Shown piece by piece: positions 43,201-58,200 of a DNA stretch of 64,000 bases. This DNA comes from Atherix ibis (taxonomy: Eukaryota > Arthropoda > Insecta > Diptera > Athericidae). The DNA lies in NCBI GenBank assembly GCA_958298945.1, contig OY282607.1, positions 50,569,020-50,633,019 of the forward strand, read 5' to 3'. The stretch's first letter is position 1. Each line of letters opens with the position of its first letter. The notes under the pieces were generated by a model. That model saw only the letters and a program-made list of their open reading frames with translations. It was not told the DNA's origin and ran no database searches. The translations under genes and the position numbers were made by a program.

Positions 43201-46200
43201 CCTTTCGCACCTTCTATCATCCTTCAACCATTATATATATGCTGAAAATATTTTTGTACTTGTATTTGGTGCTGATCTTCAACATCAAACTAATAATGCC
43301 ATCCGCAATATAAACACTTGGAGCAGCATAAACGGTGCGGTAATCTGTAGGGAAAAAAATTGTAGCGTATCTGATTCGTCACTGAGCCCCTTCCCTCCCC
43401 ACCCAAAAAATTCCAAAAAATCTAAATTGTCCGTGGAGGAAAATGGATTAAAAATGCTGTTAACAAAATTAACACCATTCTACGAATGGTTAAAATTTTA
43501 GACAATAGCAAAAGTAAGGTAAGACAAAGTGAGGCAATTAGAGTTACCAACGACATGTTGGATGGAACCATACTATATTTCCTCACTATATGTGTCAGTG
43601 TGCCAATAGCAGGGAAAAAGGTAGTCGAGGCAGCGGTAAGGCGTTGCATTAGACTAGCCAGTTGAGCACATCGGACATCTCCGGTGGAGTCCATACTGAC
43701 AGAAACTAGTCGAAAACCTATCTCCTTCTATCCTCAAAAAGCTCACCTAAATTTAATTTACAAGAACCTTTGCCTTCCAAATTATTCCCTCCACACTTTA
43801 ATCATCTCCCCTAGTTGAAAAAGGAATTCATCATCGTTATTCTTATTAATATCCCACCTTGAAAGCAATTCATCCATCCTCCCCCTCGTTTTCCAAACTT
43901 CCCTTCCACACCCAGATTGGAAACCGTGGTTAGAAGCAAAGTTGAAAGTGACTGCTGCTCTTGACAGGTTTAAGAAGGCTGCATATAGGAAACGTTTCCT
44001 TGAACAGTTGGACGGAATAAAGAGTAATCGACTGTTATTCACGGATGCCGCCGCTGACACTGATACTTTATCTTTTTCGGTCGTCGAACTTTTTGACTGC
44101 AGAACCCGCTCACAATGTTGTGGACTCTTCCTTTATAGGGCAGCTCCATATTACAGGGAACTGTGGGCCATCAAAACGGCAATTGAAATTGTGACCAATA
44201 TTCCCAGCCAACAAAGCGTTATTATTTTTAGTGACAGTCTTGCCGCCCTTAAAGTCATTTATTGCCCATCGAGTGACCCAGTAATTAGAGCAATTCGTCA
44301 TAGTCTATTTAGTAATAGGAGTGTCGAGTTGCTATGTGTGTCGGGGCATTTGGGAATTGTGGGTTATAAAAGTGCTGAAAAGTTGACTGCAGAAACACTC
44401 CGTCGACCAATGATCACAGTCATTCACAATCTGCCTTGCCTATTAACAGAAAGAATCTAGTGGCACTGATCGAAGGTCTCTACGATTCGAACTATGTACT
44501 ATAAGATCTTTACGGTTGCAATTACCAGAAAACTCAAAGAGTTTAATCTAGTAGGTTTCTAAAATTATGCTAGACCTAACAAAATCTGTACTATAATAAT
44601 ATTTTCTATTCATACCCCAGTAAAAGGGGAGTTTTAAGAACTTTGAAATATAAAATATTATATGTGGAAAATTTAAATTTTTAAACTGATTTAAATGAAA
44701 TGTTTCTTTGATTAATAAAAGTACATCACTAAGTAATAGCAGTGAAAGCTGTGTTTGAATTTATGCCTGAGCTATTTCTGATAAGAATGTTCTTAACCAG
44801 TTTAAAATCAAGATTAGCTAAGAACAGCTTCCTCATAGATAAAGGTGGTTCACAATGAATGCATCGCTATTGGTTTAAAAAATGTAGAATCTAACGACCA
44901 AATTTATGTGATTTTTAAATTATTATTTGTTCGTAAATTTTTAGTGTTTTTCTACTATTGGACACCTCAGATGATTGTCGTTGTTTTTGTAAATATTAAT
45001 GCAGTCAGATAGTAATCATCATCTGAGGAGTACCTATAAAATTTTAATAGTGGCTATGAAAATTTCCGGGACCAGGCAAAAAAATAAAGTTTGGAAATTA
45101 TTTCATTTTTTTTATTATAAGGCAAAAATTTTCTTAATTCTACTTTAGTATTTAAACAAATAACATTTGAATCATTTAAAAAAAATTCGTATCTTCTTTT
45201 TCATGTTTTTCTTTTTCAAACATTGAAGTTCAATCAATTTGTTTTAAAAAATTCTAAATTATGCTTCTAATTGATAAATTTTAATAACCACATCCATTAA
45301 TAATTATAACGATGAAGATTGTTTTTTTATGTTTTTGATTATTTCATGCGTCAAGGCTACGGATTCCGACATTATGGACAAAAAGCTGTATATAAATGAT
45401 ATATTATACATAAAATTCTGACTTATTTAGTTGGTGCAGATTGGTTATCATCACCAACTAGTCGATTTAAGTTTTTAAAAAGTTTCGAAATCATTTGATT
45501 TTGAAACAGTACTAAGAGATGATGAGTGAGAAAAGTTCTCACTTCTCCGATTGCTATTACTAATCTACAATGGCGGCATGTCATACACCATGTATATATC
45601 CGTTTCGGATTTGTTGAAGTACGGTTCCTAAACCAGAGTCGCCTATCAAGTCTAGGGAACTATTCAGTTGTTCGTTATCAACAAGTGTTTAACGTTTAAT
45701 ATTGTGTACGCCAAGTAAATTTAATGTTTTTTTGACGAAATAACAAAAACAACATGTTTTAATACACATAAGTAAGCCAGAATAGAAACGACGGATATTG
45801 TTGACTAAAATTGTGCAACTTACGCCAGCGTGATAGCATGATTGACACCGAGTTATCAATGAGGCGACAACACGAACAAATGCTCGTTTAGCTGCCAAAA
45901 CGTACAGTATACTCTGTATTGGTAAAAATCGAGACCAGCTGGCGGATATTTAAATTTGGATCGGGAAATTGTAACATTCAATGTCGCACATCATTGCCAT
46001 GATAGCAAATAAACGAAATTAAGCAATTTCAGGCGAAAATTTATTATTACGATCGTAAAGAAAATTTGAGAAAAATTGTTTTGATTTTTTAGATAAATAA
46101 TTACAATCGAATTCGGCGGCTTCGAGCTAAATTAAGGCACAACATTTTCGTTTTAAGAAAATGTATTTATTATTAATTAAAAGAATATATTTTTGTTAAT

Positions 46201-49200
46201 ATATTTTACATCATACGTTGATCTAGGCAACGACAGAATAACCTGGCATCGACACTAGACAAATAGTGTTGATGTTGCACCCATTAACACAAATATGCAT
46301 ACTCTTAGATTATAGAAAAACTGGATAGGGCTTAACACAAAAATTCTCTCCGAATTTGGTCGACAATACATTCGTAGAATAAAATAATTATTTATTACAT
46401 TTAAGTATTTTGCACTATTTTAACTGAGCATTTATTTTACTTCAATGTCAACATTATATTGAATAAAATGCGATTAAATGAACGCATTATATCAAACCAA
46501 AACGAACGGTTGAAAGAACATAAGAGTGTAATTTGATTAGAGCCTGCAGATGGCAGAACAATCGCTGACTGAAGAAAAGACAGCATTTTCTAAATTCATT
46601 AGTTCAGCAAATACAATTTTATTAGTACAAAAAATAGTTAGAAAATCGTATTAATTTATTTTTACTTTATATTTAATACATGCATAATATCATATAAGAA
46701 TTTTTATTTTTGCTAAAGCCCAATAAATGGAGTTGCAAAAAATATGTGCACATTTTCTTAAAGCGCAAGGAATTAATTCTCTATTCAAACCGGCTTCCAG
46801 TACGAACAGAGGTCATATTTACTTTCCATTTTGACATAATACTGACAGTTCTAATGAGTAAGATATACTATTTAATCAATGAGCCTTAGATTATAGAAGA
46901 TCTGGATAGGCCTCTACACAAAAATTGTTGCCGAATTTGGCAATACATTCGTAGAACGCACACACCATGCAAAATAACAGAAACGGCGTAAATCATTGGG
47001 GGTCAATTTTAAACTTCAGCATGCGATTGAAGCGGTTCGTTTAAAACCATTTTTATATGCGATGTCATTTATGCGTACACAAGTAGATTTTTTAATATTG
47101 CGAATTTTGCTGTTTGATGGAATTAGTTTTGGAAAACTTTTTTCCAAAAATACAAAATGAATTAAATGAGAGAATGTGATTTTATGTTGAAATTAAAACC
47201 ACACCGCAACTTAGTAAATATAAATTTTAATTTTATATAATATTTATACACATGATATCCTATCTGATCCTAATATTATCATTGCTACTTTATGCAGACG
47301 ATACGTCCATACTTGCTACCCATAAAAATCCTGACATAGGTTCCAACAATTTATAATTCCATATGCACAACCTTCAATCGTGGTTTAAGAGATGGAGAGT
47401 GAGGGTAAATGAACAGAAGAGTGCTCACATTACTATTACACTTTGTCAAGGAAAACCTACCCCTTATACCTTAATGTAAACTTGATTCCACAATATGATA
47501 AGGTACGTTATTTGGGACTTTACCTGAACAAGAGACCTAACATGGAACCGACATACAAGACTAAAAACAGTTGAAGCTAACAGACGTTACCTACAACTTC
47601 TTAGACTACTGGACAAACACTCGAAACTAACAATCAAAAGCAAATTTTTAGAATACAATAGAATTATAAAACCTATTTGGACATATGGAATTGAACTTTT
47701 CGGTTCAACGAAACGTTCCAATTCCTATCGCGTCCAGGCCGTACAATCCAAGATCCTCCGTCAAATTGGCGATGCCCCCTTTTATGTTCGTTACAACGTA
47801 ATATATCGTGATCTTTATTCAGGACCTGTGCATGTCCCGCTATCAAAAATTTCACTCCCGTTTATCCTATCATCATAATCCACTTGTGAGAGAATTGTCA
47901 TGTACTGCACTCCCTGGAAACACTCATCGGAGACTTAAGAGACAATGGCCTAGAGATTTTCTAGAGGAATCTAACTTCCGTTAGTTGTAGAAACGCCGAT
48001 GGGTGTTTACTCCCACTTCATGATGCACAAGATTGTAAATTAAAATGTTATGCAAATCTGCTTGTAGTTGCTGATAAAAAAAATTATAAGCCTACAGAAT
48101 ATACTTTATTCTAACACAATGAAAACAGCAATGGAAAAAGATTGAAAAATTCCCTCCCTTAAATTTTCTTACACACACTTTACGTATATCAGCACTGAAC
48201 TATTTTCTGGTAAACATTGAACTGTCAACATCACATTTGTTTACATTTATTGAATCACGAACTTTTTACCTTTTAACCACTTTTTGCACGAAACGTATCA
48301 CTAAAAGCCATTTAGGCACATCATAAACTAAATGTTTCTTAATTTCTATAATAAAAATGAAGATGTCAACTTACATAAAGAAAGAAATTCCCGGCTTCCT
48401 CATTCCGCTGAATTACCAGCAACCCTTTATAAAACACTTCATTTTCTTAAATAAAAACTTCGTTAAATATTATAAACAATATAACAATTTATATAAATAC
48501 TTATTTTTTCGTAAATACTTGAAAACTGATAAAACGCACAATTTTACTTACACTTTCCGATAAGTGCCATAATAACAACTTGAAAAACAACAAAACTATG
48601 CAATCATTTCGGTATGCTACCACTTTCATGGAGAATGGCGTATTTTAAAACTCTCCGAAAGTCTACCAAATTGATGCGGGTGATATTTTATTGATATTTA
48701 CGAAATGAATAATAAACCTAAGATACAATTCCGTTTCATATCAAAAGATTGTACAAAAAATAAACATTGCCTGTTGTTGTGTTTAAATAGTATTTTTGTT
48801 TCCAATAAGTGAATTAAAATGAATATAAATTATGCTTTTGCAATTCAATAAATTTATATTAAAAAATAATCTACACAAAAGTATCATGTCTACATAAAAT
48901 AATCTACACAAAAGTATGCAAGCGTTACGATTTCTCGCCGCTTCTGCAATAATTAAGCCAAAAAATTGCGTATACATATACGAAAATCTGACGTACGGGC
49001 TTATTCAGGTATTCTTTAATTGAAGTGTATAGTCTAGATTTTTGTCGGTAGCTATGCAGGCCTTTTGGATCATTTTCACACACCTCCTGAATGCTATCAA
49101 TCAACTCTTATAGAGATTTTCCATCATATTTGAGCCAATAAATTGTTTTGATTAGCATTTACCACTTTTTAATAAATTATTTCTCAAGAAATTATATGAT

Positions 49201-52200
49201 TGTTATTTAATTAAATGTTATGATCCCTAACCCTAGATACTCGTTGAAAGGATATTTCTCTATTTTCAATTGGAGTCTGTGTGGTATTTGAATTATAAAA
49301 TTCTAAAAAGTGAATTGTAGCATTTTGTCGATATTCTTTTTAAATTGATAAATTATGAAAAATAATGACTTTATTTATTTTGTTTCATTTTCAGAATGGC
49401 TTCGTAGAATGTGAACAAGAAAGTTGTCCATCGGTTGAAGACTGCTACATGCTTGAAAAGCGGCCAGCAGGTGGATGCTGTGAAAAATGTAAAGGTAAAT
49501 TTCACAATTTTCCGATAGTTAATATCGTTTATTTATCGTATTATAGACGTTAATATATATACATTTTTTCTTTTTTTTATATTCATATATAATAGAATGT
49601 GTTTTCGATGGAAAAATATATGCAAGTGGTAGTGAATGGACAGATCCTGAGGATCCTTGTATTAGTTATAAATGCGTCGCTGGTGTTGTCACGGAAACAA
49701 CTATACAGTGTTATACGCCTTGTGATAAACCATTAGAACCGAGACCTGGACAATGCTGCTCAACATGTTTAGGTCAGTATTTGATAAACGCTTTTATTTT
49801 TCTTAATAATTTATTTAGTTCAGAAATAATTAATACAATAAAATATATTTATGTTAGATATTAAAATAATACAATAAATAATAAAAAAATTAAGTTCAAA
49901 ATATAGAATAGAAAATTTATCTTTAATGTTATTAACAATTTTTTTTTAATTTAACTAAATTTACTTCATTTTTTTTAATTGTGTAAATATTTTTTTACTT
50001 AATTTGATTTATGCGGTAAGTATTCCGGTAATAAGTGACATTTTATTTTTAATACTAATAAAAAAATATTCATTAATGTCCTCTATTAACCATTTTTAAA
50101 GAATTTAGGATTAACAATCTGGAGTTTATAAATTAATATTATCAAATATAATTACTTGTATTATGATAATTTACCATTTACGATCATACATTTTGATTTA
50201 TCAACATTCAGTTTTAGTTTATTCCTATTAAACTATTCTTCCAAGTAATATTTATGATTGTAGAAGAACTCGAAATGATGTTAAAACAAAAGACAAAATA
50301 AGTATCGATAGTATAAGTTTTTTTTACGTTAATATTGTCACAAAACTCAATTGATTTTTTATTCAAAGTATTTTTATTTAATTCATTTGAAAGTTTTCTA
50401 ATAAAAACGGACAAATAATTATCAAACAGCATCTATTTGGTATGGACTGAGTAAATTTTTCTTTATAAACTGATGATCTTCCTTTCGAACAGCAGTACCG
50501 ACAGTACTGTTTACTAGGCAAAGAAACTTACTATTTGAAGATGAAGACGTACTCGTATTTACCCATATTATTTAACTTTTGTGATATTTTATTATAATTG
50601 GGTACCGGTAAAAGGAAATATAATAAGGAATATCGCATTACTGACAGCAATCTGGCAGTACTGCGGACTCCACTCGATATAGCTGAATAATGCAACAGAG
50701 AATTTTGGACCAAAAATGTTAAGCTTAGTGAATCCATGAGTTTGGCTTTCGAAAAGTTGTAACGAGTATTTCGGGTATCTTCCTTGTTAAAATCAAAAAT
50801 TTTCCAGAGTCATAAAGTATTTTTGGAAGGCCAAGAAGTAGTGCAATCTGACTCGTACTCAGTTCGGTCTTCAACATCAGAATATTTGGATCCAGTAAAG
50901 GCTCTTGTGAGATCAGACCATCGATTAATCTTGAAACTAATGGGATAATCAGGAATAGTGCTCTTAGTGTCAGATCTCACATTGTAGACATTGGAATGCT
51001 TCAGAATGATAACGCCTTTTGTCACACAGCCATCTTTATAAACAATTTTTTGTCGGATAAAGAGACTTCTGTTTTTCCAGCCCTCCTTTTCATCTGAATA
51101 AAGTCCGTGTGACCCCAAGATTAAAAAAACATTTGAAGAGGACTGTTTGCCAGCGTTCTGGCAGCTTATCCATTCACCTGGAGAAGAAATTCTCGCTTTT
51201 AGGAGCAAGATAGTCTTTCTTTGCAATTTGGAATTTTCTTGCTACGAGCGTCGTTCAATAAGTTCTTAGAAAAAGATGGAAAAAAACTGTTTTTTAAAAA
51301 AAAATTTTTTATTTTTAAACAGCTTCTCCTTTTAGCTCTTTTTCAAAAATTTTTACTTTTCCAACAGTTTTTCCAAAATTTTTATCCCGTCCAAAAAATA
51401 GGATTTCGGAAGTTCTGCAAAATACTCATCCGTTTGAGCAATGACGTCCTCGTTGGAAGTGAACCGTCGTCCGCCAAGCCATTTCTTTAGATTGGGGAAA
51501 AGAAAATAGTCACTTGGGGCCAAATCTGGTGAATAAGCGGGATGCTGCAACAATTTCATTCTCAATTCCACAATTTTGGCCATGGAAACAGCGCAGGTGT
51601 GCACACGCGCATTGTCCTGATGCAAGAGGATTTTTTTCTTTTTTAGATAGGGGCATTTCTCTTTGATTTCCTCGCTCAACCGTTGCAATAACGACGCGTA
51701 ATACGCTCCTGTTATTGATTTTCCTTTTTCCAAGTAGTCGATAAAAATGATGCCCTGCGAATCCCAAAAGACCTTGCCGGCCGATGGCACAGTTTTTGCC
51801 TTCTTCGGAGCCGTTCACCCTTGAAAATCCACTGTGATGACTGTCTCTTCGTTTCTGGAGTGTAGTAGTGTATCCAGGTTTCGTCCACAGTTACATATCG
51901 ACAAAGGAATTCGCCAGGATTGCGATGAAAGAGTACCAACATAGCCTCAGAGTCCACTACACGATTGCGCTTATTCTCCTCTGAGAGCAAACGCGGCACC
52001 CATCTTGCCGAAATTTTTTTCACAGACAATTTTTCATGCAAAATTGAAGCGACTGTACCTTGTGATATGCCCGTGGCCTCAACTAATTCGCGCACTTTAA
52101 TTCGCCGATCGTTCAAAATCAGATCGTAGATTTTGTCGATGATTTCAGGAGTAGACACCTCAACTGGGCGTCCTGAACGATGTTCATCTTTTGTTGATGA

Positions 52201-55200
52201 ACGGCATTGTTTAAATTCATTCACGCAATTGTAAACCGTCGCAAACACAGGTGCAGATGTGCCATGAACTGCATCCAACTCGCCTTGATTTCTTTCGAGC
52301 TTAAGCCTTTCAAATGGAGATGTTTGATGACAGCCCTAAACTCGCTTTTTTCCATTGTTATGCACAAATAAATGTCGTTAACTTTAATCGCGATAGAAAT
52401 TGACCTATGCTATAAATCGAGCTGAAATTTTGACAGCTTTCCTGTCGATAATACTACTTACAAAAAAAAATCTTTACCGGCAATTTCTTGGATTTTCTAA
52501 GGACTTATTGAACGACCCTCGTACATGTGGTCTAGCGTTGTCGTGATGAAACATTTAACTTGGCTAAAAATGGACAATTACATTGAATTTCTCTCATCAA
52601 AACAATAATTTGCCTATAACAACGATTAAAATTAACCATTCCATTTTCTTTCAGCAACTCATAGTGTACTACACCCTTGCTGTCCCACACCATAACCTTC
52701 TTCTGATGCACACCTGCTTTCACTGTAGCCGTCGGAATTTAGGTGCAAAACGGCTCCATTTTGTAACGAGCAAGATTCAAAGAACATACTAAAATTCTTT
52801 CCATTAAATTTTTCTTATTTAATTCATGTGATACCAAAACAGAGTGTTTTGATACAAAACCAAGCCTTTTAATGTGATCTAAAGTAGTTGTCTGATAAAT
52901 TCCAAGCTTGAAGGCTACATCTACTGAAGTTAATTTTGGATTTGTCCTACTCATACGTGGAGTACTGCATAATTGATATGTGATGGCCTTCATACACATA
53001 TACTGGGTTCATCTTTAAAAGAAAAATCACGTGAACGAAATTTTATAAACCATCTTTGGAGTATTTCAGCTGTTACTATGACCATATAAGTTTTTTTGCT
53101 GTAGGAACCTCGTTGTTCCCCTTTTTGGGTCTCTATATTGTATGTTTTAAGTGAACTTTTTCTTCACTCATGCTAATGGAACTTTCCCTTACACCTAATA
53201 ATATCTAAACTACACATATATGGTATTCCAGAAAATATTATTATAAAAATATTACAATACAAAACAATATTTTATTTTAGTTAATTAACAAATCGAAAAA
53301 GAATTTTAAATGGTTGGCAAAAAGAACTTAAGATGGTATGATAATCATGATATTTGTTGTTTACCCAATTAATTATGTATTTTTCATACTGCCGTTATAC
53401 TCGTATATTACATGAATGCACGAAATTATTTGATTTTAACTGAGCATAGATTGATTTTTAAAGTGTATTTACAATAACTAATAATAAGTTTATTTTATTT
53501 TTATTTAAACCTCGAAAAGCTTTCATTTATGGATAACTACACGTATTCATCTTTATTGTTTCATTCCACTTTTCATTACAATATAAAAAATTCTAATTAA
53601 ACTCTTCTAAATATAGAAATGAAAAAATTGACCACCCTTCAAAGGAAAAATTCAAAATTCCAATTGACCGCTCTTACTCTGTTAGCCATATATCTAAAAC
53701 GTAATCAAATGACCATTAATAAATAAAAATTAACTAATCAACTAATTTACTAATTATCTCAATTTAATAACGACTAAAATCGTATTCGCATTTTTCTGTG
53801 ATCATCGAAATGAAGAAATTAAAATGTTCATAAAACAATTTTCTGGGCGAAGATGACCATCAGATCCGGTAGACAATCATTAAACAAACAGAAAAGTCAC
53901 GAAATGATGAAAAATAAAAACTAAGAAGATGAAATTACCTTTTTAAAAGTTAAATCAGATTAGAGGGTATAATCAAGTCCACTTAGAGTCATTTGTAAAT
54001 GTTAAGGAATCTTAATTATCGACGAAAACTGATTCATTCGATTGTCGGAATGTGTTTCTACAAACAAGTTAGCACACACAAAATACGAAATAAAATCCGA
54101 GCTGGAAAGGAAGGATTTTATTCTGGACAGTTGGTGGATAACCACACCTGGCCACATCTGGTCCATTAATTTGGTTTAATTCGTTTTTCCATCTTCATAT
54201 AGTATTAATAGTGGTCGATTATGACTCATCGATCCCGAAAATCAACTTTTGTGGTCACTTTTGCTGCTTATTATTTTTTAAAGTCGATTAAACAAATCGA
54301 TTTAGATAACTTCTTCTATCAAAAATTGTGTATAAACAAAAATAATGAAGGAAAAATCTTCACCCGATTCAGCTTAATAAAAAATGAGCCTTATTCATGC
54401 CACAGTATCTTTTAGAAGAAAAAAACAACAAATCTTTAAAAACGATCACAGTTGATCGTCGTCGTCGTCGTCATTAATTTACCTTTTTTTACGATATGAG
54501 TCCATTAAGCCGAAATGGATGTAAGAATCACAGTAATTTGTAGTCTCTGCGCATCGATAACAGTTCCACAGGATTCTTAGCCAATTCACTCATAAATATT
54601 TACAATTTTTTACTACTTCGGAGAACAATTTCCAAATAGATTAAATTCTTAATTTTTTTCGATAAGAACACACTTTTATCTTTGTAGTATTTTTATTAAT
54701 TTTTTTTTTGAAATTTTTTAAAATAAGTCATGAGAAGTAATTTTCTGAAAATAACTCTTTTTTTATGAATTCGTCTACTTCTTAAACTACAATTATTTTT
54801 TTAACTATAGTAAAAGCATTTTGCAATCATAAATATTTGGTTGAGTTTGGTTAAATGATGTTATCATTGAACTAGAAATATATAAGCTCTCTTATAACAG
54901 AATTAAAAAAAAGTATCCTAAAAAGTACCTAATTCTTATAAAAAAAACTAAGACGGCGATTCAAGTCACGTTTTTCTGAAAACTCTTTGATTTTTCATGG
55001 AAAATCTCTTTAGAATGCGCGTTTAAGTATCCACAAAATAAGCATATTTTTAAATTTTTCATTCGAAGGAGAAAACTATTATTATTTGGAACTAAATGTA
55101 CTTGTGGACTGAGGGTTATGATATAACATATCCTGTCCCTCTAATTAAGTATAGAGTTTTTCAAAAACAGTTTTAGTCTATGTAACTTGCTTGTATCTGA

Positions 55201-58200
55201 GAGGTCTTATGACTTTGTTATTTTGGACTGCGGAAGTGTTGGGACAACTCCTGATTATATTAATTGGTCCAAATATTTACCAAAGCATTTTGCGCTCAGA
55301 AGAACCAAAAGCAGTTGTATCCTTACTCATCATAATAAATTTTTTAAGTACTATTTTAACAATGACTGGTGTAAGAGGAAAAGTAAAAGAAGCCAAATCA
55401 CTTTCTTGCATTCTCTTTAAGTTGGCGCTGGAAAAAGCGATTTGTGGATGGAGAGTCTGCCCAGTTTTTAACACCGACGATATCGATATTTTCTTTCAAT
55501 TGGCAAGGGCTGTAAATAAATGAAAGAAACGTCGGCGTCGAAGTTAGCACCAATTAGCACTAGTAGCATACAAATAGGAGATTATAGCTTTGAAAGAGTA
55601 AAGTTATTTTCCTAGTTGGGGTCAAGGATGTCAGTCAATAATACTATATGTTAGAAGAAAAAATTAGGCAACAGAACCTATTTCAGTCAATATAAAAATT
55701 CTGACCTTAACGTCGAAGTTACCGCTGTTGGGGTCCACGCAAAAACCATTGCAAACTCTTATCCGCGTTCGAGAGCAGAATACTTCGAGCAATTTTTGGC
55801 CCCCTACTAGCGGGGGGACGATTCCGGAGCCTATTGTTGTTGTTGTTTGTAAGGTCCTTTAGACATGTGCCAGGGGCCACTTCATAGCACCACGACCGTG
55901 AGGTCATTTGGTGACTTCATAGTACGTCTGGGAAGTCATCTGAGAGAGACTGGTCTTTTGTTATGTTTTGTGGAGCAGATTAGTATATTGTAGAAGTTTA
56001 AATAGGGGACTAGGGAATGGAGTTGTTGGGTGGTTCAGGAGATCCATAATGGGAAGAATCCTGCTCGCAAAGTATATCTTGGTTATGTGGCATTCATGTA
56101 GAATACGTGCATGTATGATAGTGAAATGTATGCCACAGGATTGGCATAAGGAACGGTTGGTGTTGCCAAAAAGAAAGTTATGAATAAGAGAAGTATGTCC
56201 AATCCGAATTTTGAGGAGCTTCCGCGCCAGGAATTTTGATATGGATGTTAAATAGACTGGTTTATTGGTGGTTATCTAATGAGTCGACCAAAATGTGTCG
56301 CTATTGGTGCAGTCATCATGTGTGCGGATGGCTAATGGTGTTAGTTGACATTCTGTTAATAGCCGATGCAGATTGGGAATAACTGTGATCACTGGTCGAC
56401 GAAGTGTTTCTTCAGCCAACTTTCATTGTCCACAATTCCCACATGCCCCGGCACCAATTGCAACTCGACACTCCTATTGCTAAGTAGGCTGTGACAAATT
56501 GCGCTAAGTACTGGCTCACTCGATGGGTCACAAATGGCTTTAAGGTTGTCGTTAAAAATAATAAGGCTCCGTTGACTGAGAATATTGGTTGCAATTTCAG
56601 TTTCTGTTTTGATGTCCCACAGCTCCTCGTAATATGGAGCTGCCCTATAAGTGAAGATTCCACAACATAGTGCGCGAGTTATAGTTCGTGGTTATTGATG
56701 AAGGAATAATTATGTTTTCTTCAGATAATATAATTAAAACACAAACACTTTTCTTACAAACACTATTTATTAAAACACAATATATATATAATTAATTAAG
56801 ACAAGAACAAAAACTGATTTTAAGTTTTCGTGACGAGGACTGATTTAGAACTGCCCTATATAATAAAAATACATATTCTCCAAGGCGTCGCTTAGTATAT
56901 TAAATGCTTAATAATCTATTTTAAAGTTTGTGAGAACATTCCAAAAGGAACTTAAGATAAAGTATTTTAAGCTGACAAATCGAAAAACAATTATTCATAT
57001 TACGAAGTATTTAAAAAGTATTTATGCATAAAATTAATATGATATCTTGAATATTAATTTTATAAAACTATGATACATTGTATTCCAAGAAAAATATTAA
57101 AATATATTTTGTTTGGACGTAACTCGCGGGTGCTGCAGCCAAAACCTACGACAAAGATGTAGTATCGGTGTCAGCGGTGGCATCCGTGAACAACAGTCGA
57201 TCATCTTTTAATCCGTATATGTGAACGGATTAGTACTATCCTTATTAAACCTCTCAAGAGAAGCAGTTACTTTCAACTTTACTCCCAATCACGGTTTCCA
57301 ATCTGGGTATGGAAGGGAAGTTTGGAAAACGAGGGGGAGGATGGATGAATTGCTTTCAAGGTGGGATATTAATAAGGATAACGATGATGAATTCCTTTTT
57401 GAACTGGCGGAGATGATTAAAGTGTGGAGGGGATAATTTCGAAGGCAAAAGTGTTTGTAAATTAAATTTAGGCGAGCTTTTTGAAGATAGAAATAGATAG
57501 GTTTTCGACTAGTTTCTGTCAGTATGGACTCCACCGGGGATGTCCGATGTGCTCCATTGGATAGTCGCCTACTTTGATAACCTTTTTCCCTATTATTGGC
57601 ATACTGACACATATAGTGAGTAATATATATAAAAGAGCGTTGGTTACTCTAATCGCCCCACTTTCTCTTACCTTACTTTTGCTGCTGACTAAAATTTTAA
57701 CCATTCGTAGAATTGTGTTAATTGTGTCAACAGAATTTTTAATCTGAAGATTCCATTTTTTTGCACGAGCAAATCAGATTTTCATGGAATCTTTTGGGTG
57801 GAGAGAGAACGAGCCCAGTGGCGAATCAGATACACTACAATTTTTGTTCCTGCAAACATGAAGACAAGGTGGGTTAGACGTACAGGTTACCGCACCGTTT
57901 ATGCTGCTCCAAGTGTTGATATTTCGGATGGCGTTATTAGTTTGATGTAATGAATTCCATCAGCAGCAGATGCAAGTACAAAAATATTGTCAGCATATAT
58001 ATAATGGTTGAAGGATGATAGAAGGTGGGAATGGGAGTGAATATATATATATTGAATAGGATCATAGATAGAGGAGATCCTTGTGGGATGCCGTTTTCCA
58101 ATTTCGCGTTTTCACGAAAAATGACCGTTGGCGCGTACCGTAAATATTCTACCAGTTAAGGTAGGAACGTAGAAGTGCTAATGTTGCAGAGTCTACTCCC

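Larger units (their letters stand above)
51115..53230 (-). mobile_element. Old mariner remnant (family M5) split by a younger mariner
   Basis: On the minus strand from about 53180: MSEEKVHLKHT, MSRTNPKLTSVDVAFKLGIYQTTTLDHIKRLGFVSKHSVLVSHEL, HQKKVMVWDSKGVVHYELL, ending at HDNARPH next to the TA at 52522. On the other side of the M2 insertion (51244 and below) a C-terminal block KLPERW preceded by SENFFSR continues. About 60 residues, including the third aspartate, are missing between the two sides. Frameshifts are many. Confidence 0.75.

Noticed and set aside
50810..51226. 138-codon minus-strand frame as a host gene
   Set aside because: Its first part is an out-of-frame reading of the C-terminus of the old M5 mariner (the KLPERW block). 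The remainder matches no family I know.
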